NCBI GenBank assembly: GCA_047630275.1
Contig: JBLHVN010000002.1
Span: 496,001-560,000 of the forward strand
DNA: 64,000 bases
Direction of reading: 5' to 3'
Source of the DNA: GCA-2720865 sp047630275
Lineage (GTDB): Bacteria; Bdellovibrionota; Bacteriovoracia; Bacteriovoracales; Bacteriovoracaceae
The translations under genes and the position numbers were made by a program. A model generated the notes under the pieces. That model ran no database searches. It was given only the letters and a program-made list of their open reading frames with translations, and was not told where the DNA came from. Of the stretch, positions 51,961 to 61,637 are shown one piece after another (the first letter of the stretch is position 1; every line of letters starts with the position of its first letter).

Positions 51961-54265
51961 CCACTTCCTCATCATTTACTAAAAATGAAATTTCTTTTAA
52001 GACTGAACTATCTTCAGAAAAGGATTCATAAAGGTTCTTAAGAGCGCCTACCATGGTTTCATCGATGACTTGGCTATCTTGTCCAATGACCTGAGCATCG
52101 TACATATTAACTTCTATAAATTCTCTATAACTGTCAAAGCGCTTACGAACTTCTCTTAAATCAGGAGTATCCGTCTTCTCTAGGATTAGTCCAACCTTTG
52201 AGAGGCAAACATCCATTGTCGTAACAACCTGAGAGAAGTCTTTTAATGTTTGATCAAAGCCTCGTACTTCTAACTTTATCTTTTCTAAAGCCTGCTCAAA
52301 CTGAGGATCTATTCCTTTATTAAAGATTAAGGTTTGTTCAACAGTTCTCACCATCCGAGTTCTATAATCATCTACAAGGGTTTTGAGTTTCTTTAGATTT
52401 TCTTTATGTGAAATAACTGTATCAAAGGCTTTTTCATTTTCACTAAGAACATTTTGAATTCTACTTGAGGAGACAATAAGGTCATCTTGTTCTTTATAGA
52501 GCTCTTTAGTTGTCTTCATGCTTTCTCTGAAAAGAGATTCAATCTTATTTCTCATTTCAACTGATTGAATGATCGTCCCTTTTGCCACTGTGAAGTTTTT
52601 ATTGATTAGCCCTTGTAGTTCTGTCTTAAACTTAGTCAGACCAGCGATATCTTTTATGGTTTTTTCAAGATCTGAAATTTCAATATCCAATCCGTCAATC
52701 TCTTGGAGTAAGCATGACCTTTCATTGCTGATTACTTCGTCATAGGCCTTAAATTTTTCAAAAATATCTTCAATTCCAGCTACTTCAAAGTCTGAAGCAA
52801 TCTTTTCTTTAAAGACATCATCGAAGGCATTATTTGTAAGCGCCTCTAGTGTCCTAGACACTGGACCTACTAAGCTTCGCGTTTGATTTGTTAAAGTATC
52901 CTCAAGGTTACGAAGAGGATAGAAGATAACCATAAGCCTTTTTTGCCCGGCATACTTCACAGGAGAGACATACATCTCAAATGGAGCTGCTTCTTCCTTA
53001 CTCTCAGGCTTTACCTGTATTTGATAAATCCCAGCAATATCATGGTTGATAGCTTCAAGTATTGGATCGTTTTCACCTAAATTTGTATACCTCTGAAGAA
53101 AGTCCCAAGTAAGAGATTCATCTTTCTTCTCCTCTAAATTCCAAGAATCATAAAAATGTCCATTGGCCCAAACTAAATTTAGATTTGAATCTAAGAGCAT
53201 AGAAGAAAATGGCATAGCATCTTGAAAGACTGTCCCAAAACTCATCCTCTTATGAATATACTCTCTGTACTTATCAATATCTCTTTGAAACTCAGGAGTT
53301 GCCTCTGTTACAGGCTTAACCTCAATAGGAAGAATATTATTTTTAAGTAAAGAGATAGCATACTCTTCTCGTTCAGCATTTGTCTTTAAGCGGTCTCTTT
53401 TTAAGAAGTAAAAGCTTCCAGCGATTGAAAGTAATAAAAAAGCAGTAAAGCCCATCAAGCCAAATAAAATGCTTTTTGAACCAGACTCAAGAGACATCCT
53501 TTTATTGACAATCATCGGTCCAATTTCATTGCTCCAAGCCACATAGTTTTTATTTAAACTGTCGGTAGAAGCTGTGAATGCATTGAGAGCTGAGTTATAG
53601 CTTTCGAGCATCTTGATCTCTGTATCTAAGGCCCTTAGTTTTATTAAGATCCTAGATTTATCAAAATCTTTAAGCACTGATTTAGAAGTAATCTCTTGCA
53701 TGAAATTAACATCACTTGAAAGGCCTTTCATTAAGCCATCTATACGCCTACTGGTATAGTAACCTGGGCTCTTGCTAGGGTGATGCTGAAGCTTAGCTTC
53801 AAGTCTTAAACTATTACGAGTTAGCCTTCTCCAAGAATTTTGTTGTACAAAGTTTCTAAAGCTAGCGATCTTAGTTTTTAAGACGCCAATAATCTTCTTT
53901 AACTCCGGCTGAGAAATCATTCCTACTAGTTTCTTTTTTGAATCAATGAGTGATTTATTAAGATTGCTATATTCGTCGCTATCGACTTCATTATTGAGTA
54001 CTCGTATTTGCTTACTAAACTCTTCTGCTAACTTGATGGCTTCTCTAGCTCTGTCCTCTTCAGCTAGTTTTTTAATTTTGATAGGAAACTTATAATCTTT
54101 TAGCCTATTAAATTTAACGGCTGTCTCATAAGTCGTCGCTACATTTTCAATATTATGTGAACCTTCAAACCAGAAACTGTTGATTCCATATCCAACAAAT
54201 AGAAGAGCCACAACACCAACAAAAACGAAAAACTTATGTACGCTAGAAAAATGAGCAGGTTTCAT
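51938..54265 (-). CDS. Membrane protein with periplasmic helical domain, PAS-like domain and coiled coils
   Basis: A 775-residue protein: transmembrane helix at about 11-29, a periplasmic all-helical region of ~230 residues like chemoreceptor sensing bundles, and a second transmembrane helix near 265-285. A PAS-like fold follows (MPFSSMLLDSNLNLVWANGHFYDSW), then ~300 residues of coiled coil. No histidine kinase, HAMP, GGDEF or recognisable methyl-accepting signalling tip is seen. It is the last gene of the flagellar block, so a role in motility signalling or polar organisation is plausible (inference). Confidence 0.65.
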   Translation of the reverse strand: MKPAHFSSVHKFFVFVGVVALLFVGYGINSFWFEGSHNIENVATTYETAVKFNRLKDYKFPIKIKKLAEEDRAREAIKLAEEFSKQIRVLNNEVDSDEYSNLNKSLIDSKKKLVGMISQPELKKIIGVLKTKIASFRNFVQQNSWRRLTRNSLRLEAKLQHHPSKSPGYYTSRRIDGLMKGLSSDVNFMQEITSKSVLKDFDKSRILIKLRALDTEIKMLESYNSALNAFTASTDSLNKNYVAWSNEIGPMIVNKRMSLESGSKSILFGLMGFTAFLLLSIAGSFYFLKRDRLKTNAEREEYAISLLKNNILPIEVKPVTEATPEFQRDIDKYREYIHKRMSFGTVFQDAMPFSSMLLDSNLNLVWANGHFYDSWNLEEKKDESLTWDFLQRYTNLGENDPILEAINHDIAGIYQIQVKPESKEEAAPFEMYVSPVKYAGQKRLMVIFYPLRNLEDTLTNQTRSLVGPVSRTLEALTNNAFDDVFKEKIASDFEVAGIEDIFEKFKAYDEVISNERSCLLQEIDGLDIEISDLEKTIKDIAGLTKFKTELQGLINKNFTVAKGTIIQSVEMRNKIESLFRESMKTTKELYKEQDDLIVSSSRIQNVLSENEKAFDTVISHKENLKKLKTLVDDYRTRMVRTVEQTLIFNKGIDPQFEQALEKIKLEVRGFDQTLKDFSQVVTTMDVCLSKVGLILEKTDTPDLREVRKRFDSYREFIEVNMYDAQVIGQDSQVIDETMVGALKNLYESFSEDSSVLKEISFLVNDEEVAKPELRV

Positions 54266-54294
54266 TTTTACTCCAGATAAATTTTAAAAAGGGA

Positions 54295-55236
54295 TTACTT
54301 ACTCAGAATGGAAAATATATCTAATGCATGAACAGGTTTTGATGGCTTACCAAAGTCCTGATCGGTTAATAGCTTTTCACATCCTGTGCCTATAAATCCG
54401 TCTAAAGGAGCTATTTCTCCTTCTCTAGGTATTATGATGGAGAGGGGGCGAAATAGGAAGGGAAAATGAAAAAGAGCTGGCTTAGCACCATTCAAAATAG
54501 CCGTTTGAATTGTTGAAGCTTTAAGTTTTTCAAAATAATAAAATTCACCTTTTGCACTCATTATCAGAGCAGTTTGGTTGTCTATTGCATCTACTTTTTG
54601 AATTGGTATCTGATAGTCAGGAAAAATATTTGAGAGATTTACTCTCTTTTTATTAAGGTCTATTGAATAAGTAAAATCATCAACATGAGAGAAATCAAAC
54701 TTAAATTGAACTTTATGTGCTCCCACTATTTCAAAAGTTGGTAAGCATTTTAATTGAAAGATCTTTCGGCTAAGTTTGTATACATCAGCCTTAATTTTAT
54801 CGAGCTCATGATAGCTTTTAATATTCGCCTTTATAATTAAGCTTTTATTTGTGTAATTAACTTCCATCATTCCTTTAATGGGAAAGATCGAGATAAGCTG
54901 GATGGCCAGTGGGACTGTTTCAATAAGCCTTCCCCATTGCATGAGGTTAAGCTGAGCGTTGTTATCCGTGATAACCAATTGATGGCAATTTTCTATCGTA
55001 AGAGCAGCCTCTTCAATTAAGAATTTAAACTCTTCTTTAATTTTGGATTTTAAAGGTTTTAAACCAGGATGGTCTTCAAGACTCTCTGTTGCCTTTCTTC
55101 TAATTTCAGCTAAGTGATAATGAACGCGGCTAATGACTGGACTAAGGCTCGGGTTGGCCAATCGGTGAAGGTCTTCAATAGCATCCATTCCGTGCTTGAA
55201 GTCCTTCATAAACTGGCCACTTGAGCTTAAATCCAT
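54295..55236 (-). CDS. Hypothetical protein of the flagellar gene block
   Basis: A 313-residue soluble protein. The N-terminal ~100 residues are helical with an HYHLAEIRRK stretch; the centre and end are alpha/beta (MMEVNYTNKSLIIKA, VQFKFDFSHVDDF). I cannot assign a family. It begins eight bases after fliA and precedes the PAS-like membrane protein, so both probably belong to the motility operon. Confidence 0.6.
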   Translation of the reverse strand: MDLSSSGQFMKDFKHGMDAIEDLHRLANPSLSPVISRVHYHLAEIRRKATESLEDHPGLKPLKSKIKEEFKFLIEEAALTIENCHQLVITDNNAQLNLMQWGRLIETVPLAIQLISIFPIKGMMEVNYTNKSLIIKANIKSYHELDKIKADVYKLSRKIFQLKCLPTFEIVGAHKVQFKFDFSHVDDFTYSIDLNKKRVNLSNIFPDYQIPIQKVDAIDNQTALIMSAKGEFYYFEKLKASTIQTAILNGAKPALFHFPFLFRPLSIIIPREGEIAPLDGFIGTGCEKLLTDQDFGKPSKPVHALDIFSILSK

Positions 55237-55243
55237 ATTCTTC

Positions 55244-56029
55244 CTAGCTTGCCATATCCTCAGGTGAGTCTAAGACCCCTCTGAGTTTACCTTTTAACTT
55301 TAAGATGGCTTGAGTATGAAGTTGTGAAACTCTTGATTCAGTCACATCTAAAACTGATCCAATTTCTTTTAGGTTTAGGTCTTCGTAGTAGTAAAGCGAA
55401 AGAACTAATCTTTGCTTTTCAGGAAGTGTCCCAATCCCTTCTTTTAGCTTGTCTCTGATATTTTTATGACTTACAGCCGTGAATGGATTTACAGTTCTGC
55501 TATCATCCATCAATCCTGCCATAAGTTTTTTGTCACCACGATTAAAAGTGGCCGAGTCATCAATATTTAATAATGAGACTGATTTTGCTTTGTTTAAAAG
55601 ATCATGAAATTCGTCTTGTGAGCAGTTTAACTCTTTGCACATTTCATCATCTGTAGCTGGTCTGTTGAGCGCTGACTCAAGCTTTGCATATGTTCTTTCA
55701 ACTAATTTAGCTTTTTCTCTGATTGATCTAGGTACCCAGTCCTGAGCTCTTAATTCATCGAGGATAGCTCCTCTTACTCTAAACTCTGCATATGTCTTAA
55801 ACTTATTATCTCTTGTAGGATCAAATTTTTCGATAGCGTCCATAAGACCAATAACACCACATGAGATTAGATCATCAAGCTCAATATTGGCCGGTAATCT
55901 AGAAGCGATCTTCTGGGCAATAAACTTTACCAGAGGCGCATACTCAATAATGATCTCGTCCTTAACCTTTGGGTCTACAGTTGAACGGTAATCTTTTAAG
56001 TTCTTAAGTTTTTTCGAAAGTGATGACAT
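55244..56029 (-). CDS. fliA: Flagellar sigma factor FliA (sigma-28)
   Basis: About 261 residues from ATG 56029, with AAGGAG six bases upstream (a TTG one codon earlier is less likely). Regions 2 to 4 are present: FKTYAEFRVRGAILDELRAQDWVPRS is region 2.3-3.0 of the FliA/WhiG family, and LKEIGSVLDVTESRVSQLHTQA is the region 4.2 helix-turn-helix. It directs late flagellar and chemotaxis genes. Preceded by flhG with 18 bases between. Confidence 0.93.
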   Translation of the reverse strand: MSSLSKKLKNLKDYRSTVDPKVKDEIIIEYAPLVKFIAQKIASRLPANIELDDLISCGVIGLMDAIEKFDPTRDNKFKTYAEFRVRGAILDELRAQDWVPRSIREKAKLVERTYAKLESALNRPATDDEMCKELNCSQDEFHDLLNKAKSVSLLNIDDSATFNRGDKKLMAGLMDDSRTVNPFTAVSHKNIRDKLKEGIGTLPEKQRLVLSLYYYEDLNLKEIGSVLDVTESRVSQLHTQAILKLKGKLRGVLDSPEDMAS

Positions 56030-56047
56030 CAAGCGCTCCTTAGCTTC

Positions 56048-56965
56048 CTAGAGTTGAACATCCTGTTCAAGGTCATCTACGCCTAAGTTTTTAGGGGCGT
56101 AGGGTACTAGAGACTCTTCTCTGGCAAGATGATCGTCTTGGTTTGAGAAAGAGGTACCGATGTCTTTTTCGGTAAATCGTTTTATCACTTTAAGAATGTT
56201 CTTATGAATCTTAGAACCGGCATCTTTTAACAGTAACCTGTCAAAATGGTCGACTTCTTGGTTCTCAAATGAGAGTCCACCGAGTATTTGTAAGCGGCAT
56301 GTAAGAAAATTGTTTACTGTTTCACTCAGGCTTTTAACAAGCCTTTCATACTGTCTATTCGAAGATACTTTATTTAAAAGGAGGTGATTTTCAGTCACAC
56401 CATATTTTTGATTTAAGATTTTAATAAGCGAATAGCTATCAGTTATTGAAGAGCGATCCGGAGTAACAACTACAAAGCGAAAATCACAATAAGCACTTAG
56501 AGAAAGAGATTCTTTACTCAGTCCAGCCGGGCAATCAAGAAGAATAAAGTCATACTCTTTTTCATGCTCGCCTATGATATCGATGATGATCTTATCAAGA
56601 CCAACTTCGTTATCAAGCATATTAAGATTTCCATTACAGGCACTTAAGAGATGAAAATTCCCATCTGAGTAAATGCAATCTTCAAAATTCTTTTTAGAGC
56701 TTAAAAGATCATAAAAATTATCGTTGATAGGGAGACCTAGCTTCACAGCAGTGTTTGAAAGGTTGGTATCAAAGTCTACAAGGAGAACTCGGTAACCATC
56801 TTCAGCTAGAACCTTAGCCATTTTAATACTGACTGAAGTTTTTCCGACTCCACCTTTGCCACTTGTAATGGCAACGCTGTAAGTACGGTTGGGTATCTTT
56901 TTTAATTGATGCGCATCAAAGCGCTTGTGTGACATAAGCCATTCAGTGGCATTTTTAGTCGACAT
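56048..56965 (-). CDS. flhG: MinD-like ATPase FlhG (FleN)
   Basis: A 305-residue ParA/MinD-family ATPase with the deviant Walker A GKGGVGKT (36-43), VDFDTNLSNT and LLDCPAGLSKE. FlhG limits flagellar number together with FlhF. The N-terminal extension (1-30) lacks a clear DQAxxLR motif, which in characterised FlhG activates the FlhF GTPase. The MinD-type C-terminal amphipathic helix is uncertain. Lies 62 bases downstream of flhF. Confidence 0.9.
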   Translation of the reverse strand: MSTKNATEWLMSHKRFDAHQLKKIPNRTYSVAITSGKGGVGKTSVSIKMAKVLAEDGYRVLLVDFDTNLSNTAVKLGLPINDNFYDLLSSKKNFEDCIYSDGNFHLLSACNGNLNMLDNEVGLDKIIIDIIGEHEKEYDFILLDCPAGLSKESLSLSAYCDFRFVVVTPDRSSITDSYSLIKILNQKYGVTENHLLLNKVSSNRQYERLVKSLSETVNNFLTCRLQILGGLSFENQEVDHFDRLLLKDAGSKIHKNILKVIKRFTEKDIGTSFSNQDDHLAREESLVPYAPKNLGVDDLEQDVQL

Positions 56966-57027
56966 CCTGTCTCCTCAATTTAATGGTTTATCTTTTTATT
57001 TCCACTTAGAAATTAAAAGGACTCCCA

Positions 57028-58452
57028 TTATCCGAATTGAAATATACCAGCCAAAATCCTTTCAGCTGTTGCGGACTCAAGGTCGTCAGGTACGACTTCC
57101 CCGGTTCCAAAAAACTTAAACGGTTGCTCTGGATGATCTTCACCAATATTGAAAAGAGCTCCAAAATTTAAACACTCATCAAGGTGAGAAATAACAAGAC
57201 CATTTGATAGACCTCTATACTTCGCAACTACCTTTCTATTATACAATTCAGAATGAATTGCTGAAAGAGTGACCAAGACTTCCACATTATCAAAGGCCCT
57301 ATTTAGACCATCAATAAATTTCTTTGTTTGGTTAGGAACACCATCAGCATTTAGTTCATCGTTCCCTGCTTTGTAATCAACAAAGACTGTTTGACCAGCT
57401 TCAATGGCCTTACGACACTCACCTACAATCTCTGCAATCCCATTAGTTTGGATCACATTTAGACCAAAGACCTTTTCTGCAAAACTATTATTGCTATCAA
57501 ACTCAGTATTTCTAATAAGAACAGCTCCTTCTTTTAAGGCAGCTATCTTTTGTAACATTGAAGTTTGTCCACTTGAACTGTCAGAAACAAGAACTGTTAT
57601 GGCAGGGTTAGAGTCTTCATCTATTGTTGAAAATAATGGCATCTCAACATTTACGCTTTTAATCATTTCCCTTAGAGCAAATTCAAAAACGGTGTCAGCA
57701 TCAGCTGTCTGGTTTTCATCGAGTTCGAAAAGAGACTTTTTAACTAAATTTTGAATATAAGAATCACTAATATCTAAGCTTCTAAGAGTTGTTCTTAATT
57801 CATAGACACCAATAGGTTCCTTTTGATCAAGTCGTTCAACAGATTGAGTTAACTCATATAACTTTCTTTCTAGGTCATCGATCTTTTTTTTCTGAAGATC
57901 CACAAGGGAACTATCAGCTTCCATTAACATCGGTTCTTCATCAACAAAGTTATCGAGTCCAAGATTTTGTTCAAGAGGAGCTTGCACTTGCTGAGTTCTT
58001 CTCACAGGTTCAGGTCTAACTTCTTCTCTTTGAGAAGGAGCTGGAGAGCTTAAAAAGTCATCGAGAGAAGACTTTAATTTTGATCCCATATCTTTAACAC
58101 TTTTAACTTGTTTATTGAGGGCCATTCCCCCGTAAGTGGAACTTGTATTGTTAACAGAGTTCGCTCGCTGAGAGCTTTGGTTATGAGAATGGATTTGCTG
58201 CTTAATATAAGAGGCATCATCAGAATAAAAGGTCTCTTTTTCACTATCGTTTAGGACGCTATCCACTTTTGCTTTACTAGTATAATTACCTTCACTAATA
58301 GCAGCAGTGACTTCAATTCTTTTTTTCTTAAAAGCACCTTTAAGACCTTTATTGGTTACCGTTTTAAGGATAATCGCATCTGGTCCTAATTCTCTTTTAA
58401 TTGTTTTAAGGGCTTCGTCCAATGAATCCGCTTCAAACTTCTGTACGTACAT
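57028..58452 (-). CDS. flhF: Flagellar polarity protein FlhF with degenerate GTPase motifs
   Basis: A 474-residue FlhF by order and ends: MYVQKFEADSLDEAL and LGPDAIIL at the start, a low-complexity B region, an N domain (YELRTTLRSLDIS) and GTGEVVPDDLE near the end. The SRP-type G domain is unusual. The P-loop reads SDSSSGQT (290-297) instead of GxxGxGKT, G3 reads VDYKAG (DTAG expected) and G4 reads SHLDE (TKLDE expected). The lysine that binds phosphate is thus a glutamine. It probably does not hydrolyse GTP like normal FlhF. No frameshift or stop is seen. Confidence 0.88.
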   Translation of the reverse strand: MYVQKFEADSLDEALKTIKRELGPDAIILKTVTNKGLKGAFKKKRIEVTAAISEGNYTSKAKVDSVLNDSEKETFYSDDASYIKQQIHSHNQSSQRANSVNNTSSTYGGMALNKQVKSVKDMGSKLKSSLDDFLSSPAPSQREEVRPEPVRRTQQVQAPLEQNLGLDNFVDEEPMLMEADSSLVDLQKKKIDDLERKLYELTQSVERLDQKEPIGVYELRTTLRSLDISDSYIQNLVKKSLFELDENQTADADTVFEFALREMIKSVNVEMPLFSTIDEDSNPAITVLVSDSSSGQTSMLQKIAALKEGAVLIRNTEFDSNNSFAEKVFGLNVIQTNGIAEIVGECRKAIEAGQTVFVDYKAGNDELNADGVPNQTKKFIDGLNRAFDNVEVLVTLSAIHSELYNRKVVAKYRGLSNGLVISHLDECLNFGALFNIGEDHPEQPFKFFGTGEVVPDDLESATAERILAGIFQFG

Positions 58453-58453
58453 C

Positions 58454-60529
58454 CTATAACCTCACTGTGCCTAAAGATCTGATATTTGCATCAGAACTTA
58501 GTTCGTTATGACTAATCACTACCAAGTTGGGAATAAACTTTTCTGTTAGTTTCTTAAAATGGTTTCGCACTACTGGTGAACAAAGCACGATCATTTTCTC
58601 TCCCATATTTGTGGCCTCTTCGATTCTTTCGTTAAGGCTTGCTAAAATTGTTTGCGTAATTTTCGGGTCGAGGCTTAACTGCTGCCCCTTCTCTGTTTGG
58701 ATAATATTGTTAGCAATCGATTCTTCAATTCCTCGATCAAGAGTGAATAATGGAATGTCACCTTGATCACTTCTAATTGCCTCCGTAATCGTCCTATACA
58801 GAGCTTGTCTAACCATCTCAGTAAGTTGATCAGGATCTTTAGTCACTGGCCCATATTCAGCCAAGGTTTCTAAAGTTGTCCTTAGATCTCTTATTGAAAC
58901 ACCTTCTCTAAGTAAATTTTGCAACACTTTCAGAACAACACCAAGCGATAATATGTCTGGAATGAGGTCTGAAACGATTTTTGGGTTAGTTTCTTTGAAA
59001 TTATCCATGATTCTAACTAGTTCTTGTCTTCCAAAGAGTTCATGTAGGTTGTTCTTGAGAATTTCAGTCAAGTGAGTTGCTACAACAGTTGATAAATCTA
59101 CTACTGTATAACCATTGTACTGAGCATCGTCTCGCTGCTCATCAGTGATCCAAACTGCAGGTAACCCAAAGACAGGTTCAACAGTTTCAACTCCATCCAT
59201 CTTTTCAATAACAGAACCTGGATCCATAGCTAGATAGTGATCGCTCATGAGCTCACCCTTCGCGACTTCGATGCCCTTAACTTTTACACTGTAGCCACCT
59301 GGAGCAAGCTCGAGGTTATCTTTAATTTGAACAGACGGAATGATGACACCCCAATCGAGAGCAAATTGTTTTCTAATATGTGTAATCCTCTCAAGAAGAT
59401 CCCCATCTTGATCTGAATCAACGAGGTTAACTAGCCCATAGCCAACTTCTAGTTCCACTAGTTCTAAACCTAGTAGGTCTTCTAAATTCTCTGGAGCAGC
59501 TTTTTGATCTTCAGCAGATCTTTGCTCTAACTCCATTTCCTCTTTCTCGGCAGTATTTTGTATTGAGTAACCCATATAAAATAGGCCGGCTCCAGCTGCC
59601 ATAAAAGGAAGCTTAGGAAGACCAGGAACTAAGGAAAAGATAAAAAGAGCAGCAGAAGCTATGTATAAAGCTTTTGGATGAACTTTGAATTGATCGATAA
59701 TCTGAACACCAAGAGCTGTTTCAGATGTATTTCTTGTGGCGATGATACCAGCAGCAGTCGAGATGATAAGAGCCGGAACTTGAGTTACAAGACCATCCCC
59801 AACTGTTAAGAGAGTGAAGGTTTCAGTAGCAGTAGCAAAACTCATATCATTTTGAACAACACCAATGATAATCCCAACAAGGATATTGATGGCCGTAATT
59901 AAGATACCTGCGATGGCATCCCCTCGAACAAATTTCGAAGCACCATCCATAGAACCATAGAAGTCTGCTTCTTCGCCAATTTCTTTTCTTCGAAGCTTTG
60001 CAGTAGCATCATCAATAAGTCCGGCATTCAAATCAGCATCAATGGCCATTTGCTTACCAGGCATAGCGTCCAAGGTAAATCTAGCTGCAACTTCAGCCAC
60101 TCGACCAGCACCTTTAGTAATAACCATAAAGTTAATGATCACTAAGATTAAAAAGACTGTGATACCAACAATATAATTTCCTTCAACAACAAACTCACCA
60201 AAGGATTTAATGATCGCCCCTGCAGCTGCCGTTCCATCACTACCACCACGCAAAAGGATATTTCTTGTCGAAGCAACGTTGAGGGATAACCTAAATAAGG
60301 TCATCACCAAAAGGATTGATGGGAAGGTACTAAAATCAAGAGGTCTCTTCGCGTAGACGCTCATTAAAAGGATAACAATTGAGATAGATAAACTTAAAGC
60401 TAAGAAAAGATCAAGAACCCATGGAGAAACAGGAACAACCATAACCCCTAATACAAACATTAATCCTAGTGCAACTAGGAGGTCTGAGTTTTGTCCTAAA
60501 AATTTTAAACGATCAAATAATTTGTTCAT
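58454..60529 (-). CDS. flhA: Flagellar export gate protein FlhA
   Basis: A 691-residue FlhA: about eight N-terminal transmembrane helices, the FHIPEP signature region (DADLNAGLIDD...RRKEIGEEADFYGSMDGASKFV), and a large cytoplasmic domain forming the nonameric export ring. Ends one base before flhF. Confidence 0.96.
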   Translation of the reverse strand: MNKLFDRLKFLGQNSDLLVALGLMFVLGVMVVPVSPWVLDLFLALSLSISIVILLMSVYAKRPLDFSTFPSILLVMTLFRLSLNVASTRNILLRGGSDGTAAAGAIIKSFGEFVVEGNYIVGITVFLILVIINFMVITKGAGRVAEVAARFTLDAMPGKQMAIDADLNAGLIDDATAKLRRKEIGEEADFYGSMDGASKFVRGDAIAGILITAINILVGIIIGVVQNDMSFATATETFTLLTVGDGLVTQVPALIISTAAGIIATRNTSETALGVQIIDQFKVHPKALYIASAALFIFSLVPGLPKLPFMAAGAGLFYMGYSIQNTAEKEEMELEQRSAEDQKAAPENLEDLLGLELVELEVGYGLVNLVDSDQDGDLLERITHIRKQFALDWGVIIPSVQIKDNLELAPGGYSVKVKGIEVAKGELMSDHYLAMDPGSVIEKMDGVETVEPVFGLPAVWITDEQRDDAQYNGYTVVDLSTVVATHLTEILKNNLHELFGRQELVRIMDNFKETNPKIVSDLIPDILSLGVVLKVLQNLLREGVSIRDLRTTLETLAEYGPVTKDPDQLTEMVRQALYRTITEAIRSDQGDIPLFTLDRGIEESIANNIIQTEKGQQLSLDPKITQTILASLNERIEEATNMGEKMIVLCSPVVRNHFKKLTEKFIPNLVVISHNELSSDANIRSLGTVRL

Positions 60530-60549
60530 TTTATTTTCCTAAATCCGTC

Positions 60550-61629
60550 TTAGCTAACGGCTTTTTTCTTTTTCTTTAACTTGTAAACAAAGGCCAATAC
60601 TTCAGCGACTGCTTTATAAGCAGACCTAGGTACTGTCTCTCCAACTTTTACTGATTTATATAATGATCTTGCTAGAGGAACATTCTCAACTAGTGGGATA
60701 TTATGTTCTTTAGCTATTTCTCTGATTCTCATGGCCAGGTGATCAGCCCCTTTTCCGATAATTTCTGGAGAAATCATCGTTTGAGTATCATACTTCAATG
60801 CGATACTAATATGTGTAGGGTTAGTAACAATTACATCCGCTGTTGGGATATCTTGCATCATTCTTCTCTGAGCCATTTCTCTTTGAACACTACGGATTCT
60901 TTGTTTGATCTCAGGGTTACCATCTTTTTCTTTATGTTCTTTCTTAGCCTGTTCTTTTGTCATCATTAGCTTTTTCTTGTAACTAAACTTTTGATAAGCA
61001 AAATCACTTATAGCGATGATAATCATTCCAAGGATAATGGAAAACGCCAACTTAAAGACAATCCACTTCCCATGCATGAACGAAGAGATAAAGTCTAAGT
61101 GAAAGAATCCTGAATAAGTATTGATATCGTCCTTTAAGAAATAAGTCACAATCGAAAGAATGAAAATAAACTTAAAGAGACCTTTAATAGCTTCTACGAC
61201 TGATTTCATAGAAAAGAGCTTCTTAACTCCACTTACAGGATTAATCCTATCTGGTTTCCACTCAAGAACTTCTGGTGAGAAAAGAAATCCCACTTGAGCC
61301 ACATTAGCGATGATAGAAACGCAAGCCACGACGAAGAAGATAGGAGCTGTACATTTAAGCCCAGCCCAAGCCGTCTTCTCAAAGATAACTGTTAATTGTT
61401 TTTCTGTATAGGCAACTGCGATATCAAGCCCATAAAGCCATTCGAGGTACTCACTCATAATTTCGTAGATATAGATAATAGACAGGGCCAACGTCAAAAA
61501 AGACGCTGACATAATCAGCACACTCGCTAATTCTTTTGATGAAGCAACCTCACCCCTCTTCCTAAATTCGTCTATACGACTCTGGGAGGGGTCTTCGGTT
61601 TTTTCGCCTGAATCCTGTTCGTCGGCCAT
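60550..61629 (-). CDS. flhB: Flagellar export switch protein FlhB
   Basis: A 359-residue FlhB with four transmembrane helices, the autocleaving NPTH (in VIVTNPTHISIAL) and a lysine-rich tail. The N-terminal EKTEDPSQSR is conserved. It changes export specificity from hook to filament. Eight bases after fliR. Confidence 0.96.
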   Translation of the reverse strand: MADEQDSGEKTEDPSQSRIDEFRKRGEVASSKELASVLIMSASFLTLALSIIYIYEIMSEYLEWLYGLDIAVAYTEKQLTVIFEKTAWAGLKCTAPIFFVVACVSIIANVAQVGFLFSPEVLEWKPDRINPVSGVKKLFSMKSVVEAIKGLFKFIFILSIVTYFLKDDINTYSGFFHLDFISSFMHGKWIVFKLAFSIILGMIIIAISDFAYQKFSYKKKLMMTKEQAKKEHKEKDGNPEIKQRIRSVQREMAQRRMMQDIPTADVIVTNPTHISIALKYDTQTMISPEIIGKGADHLAMRIREIAKEHNIPLVENVPLARSLYKSVKVGETVPRSAYKAVAEVLAFVYKLKKKKKAVS

Positions 61630-61637
61630 CTATTTCC

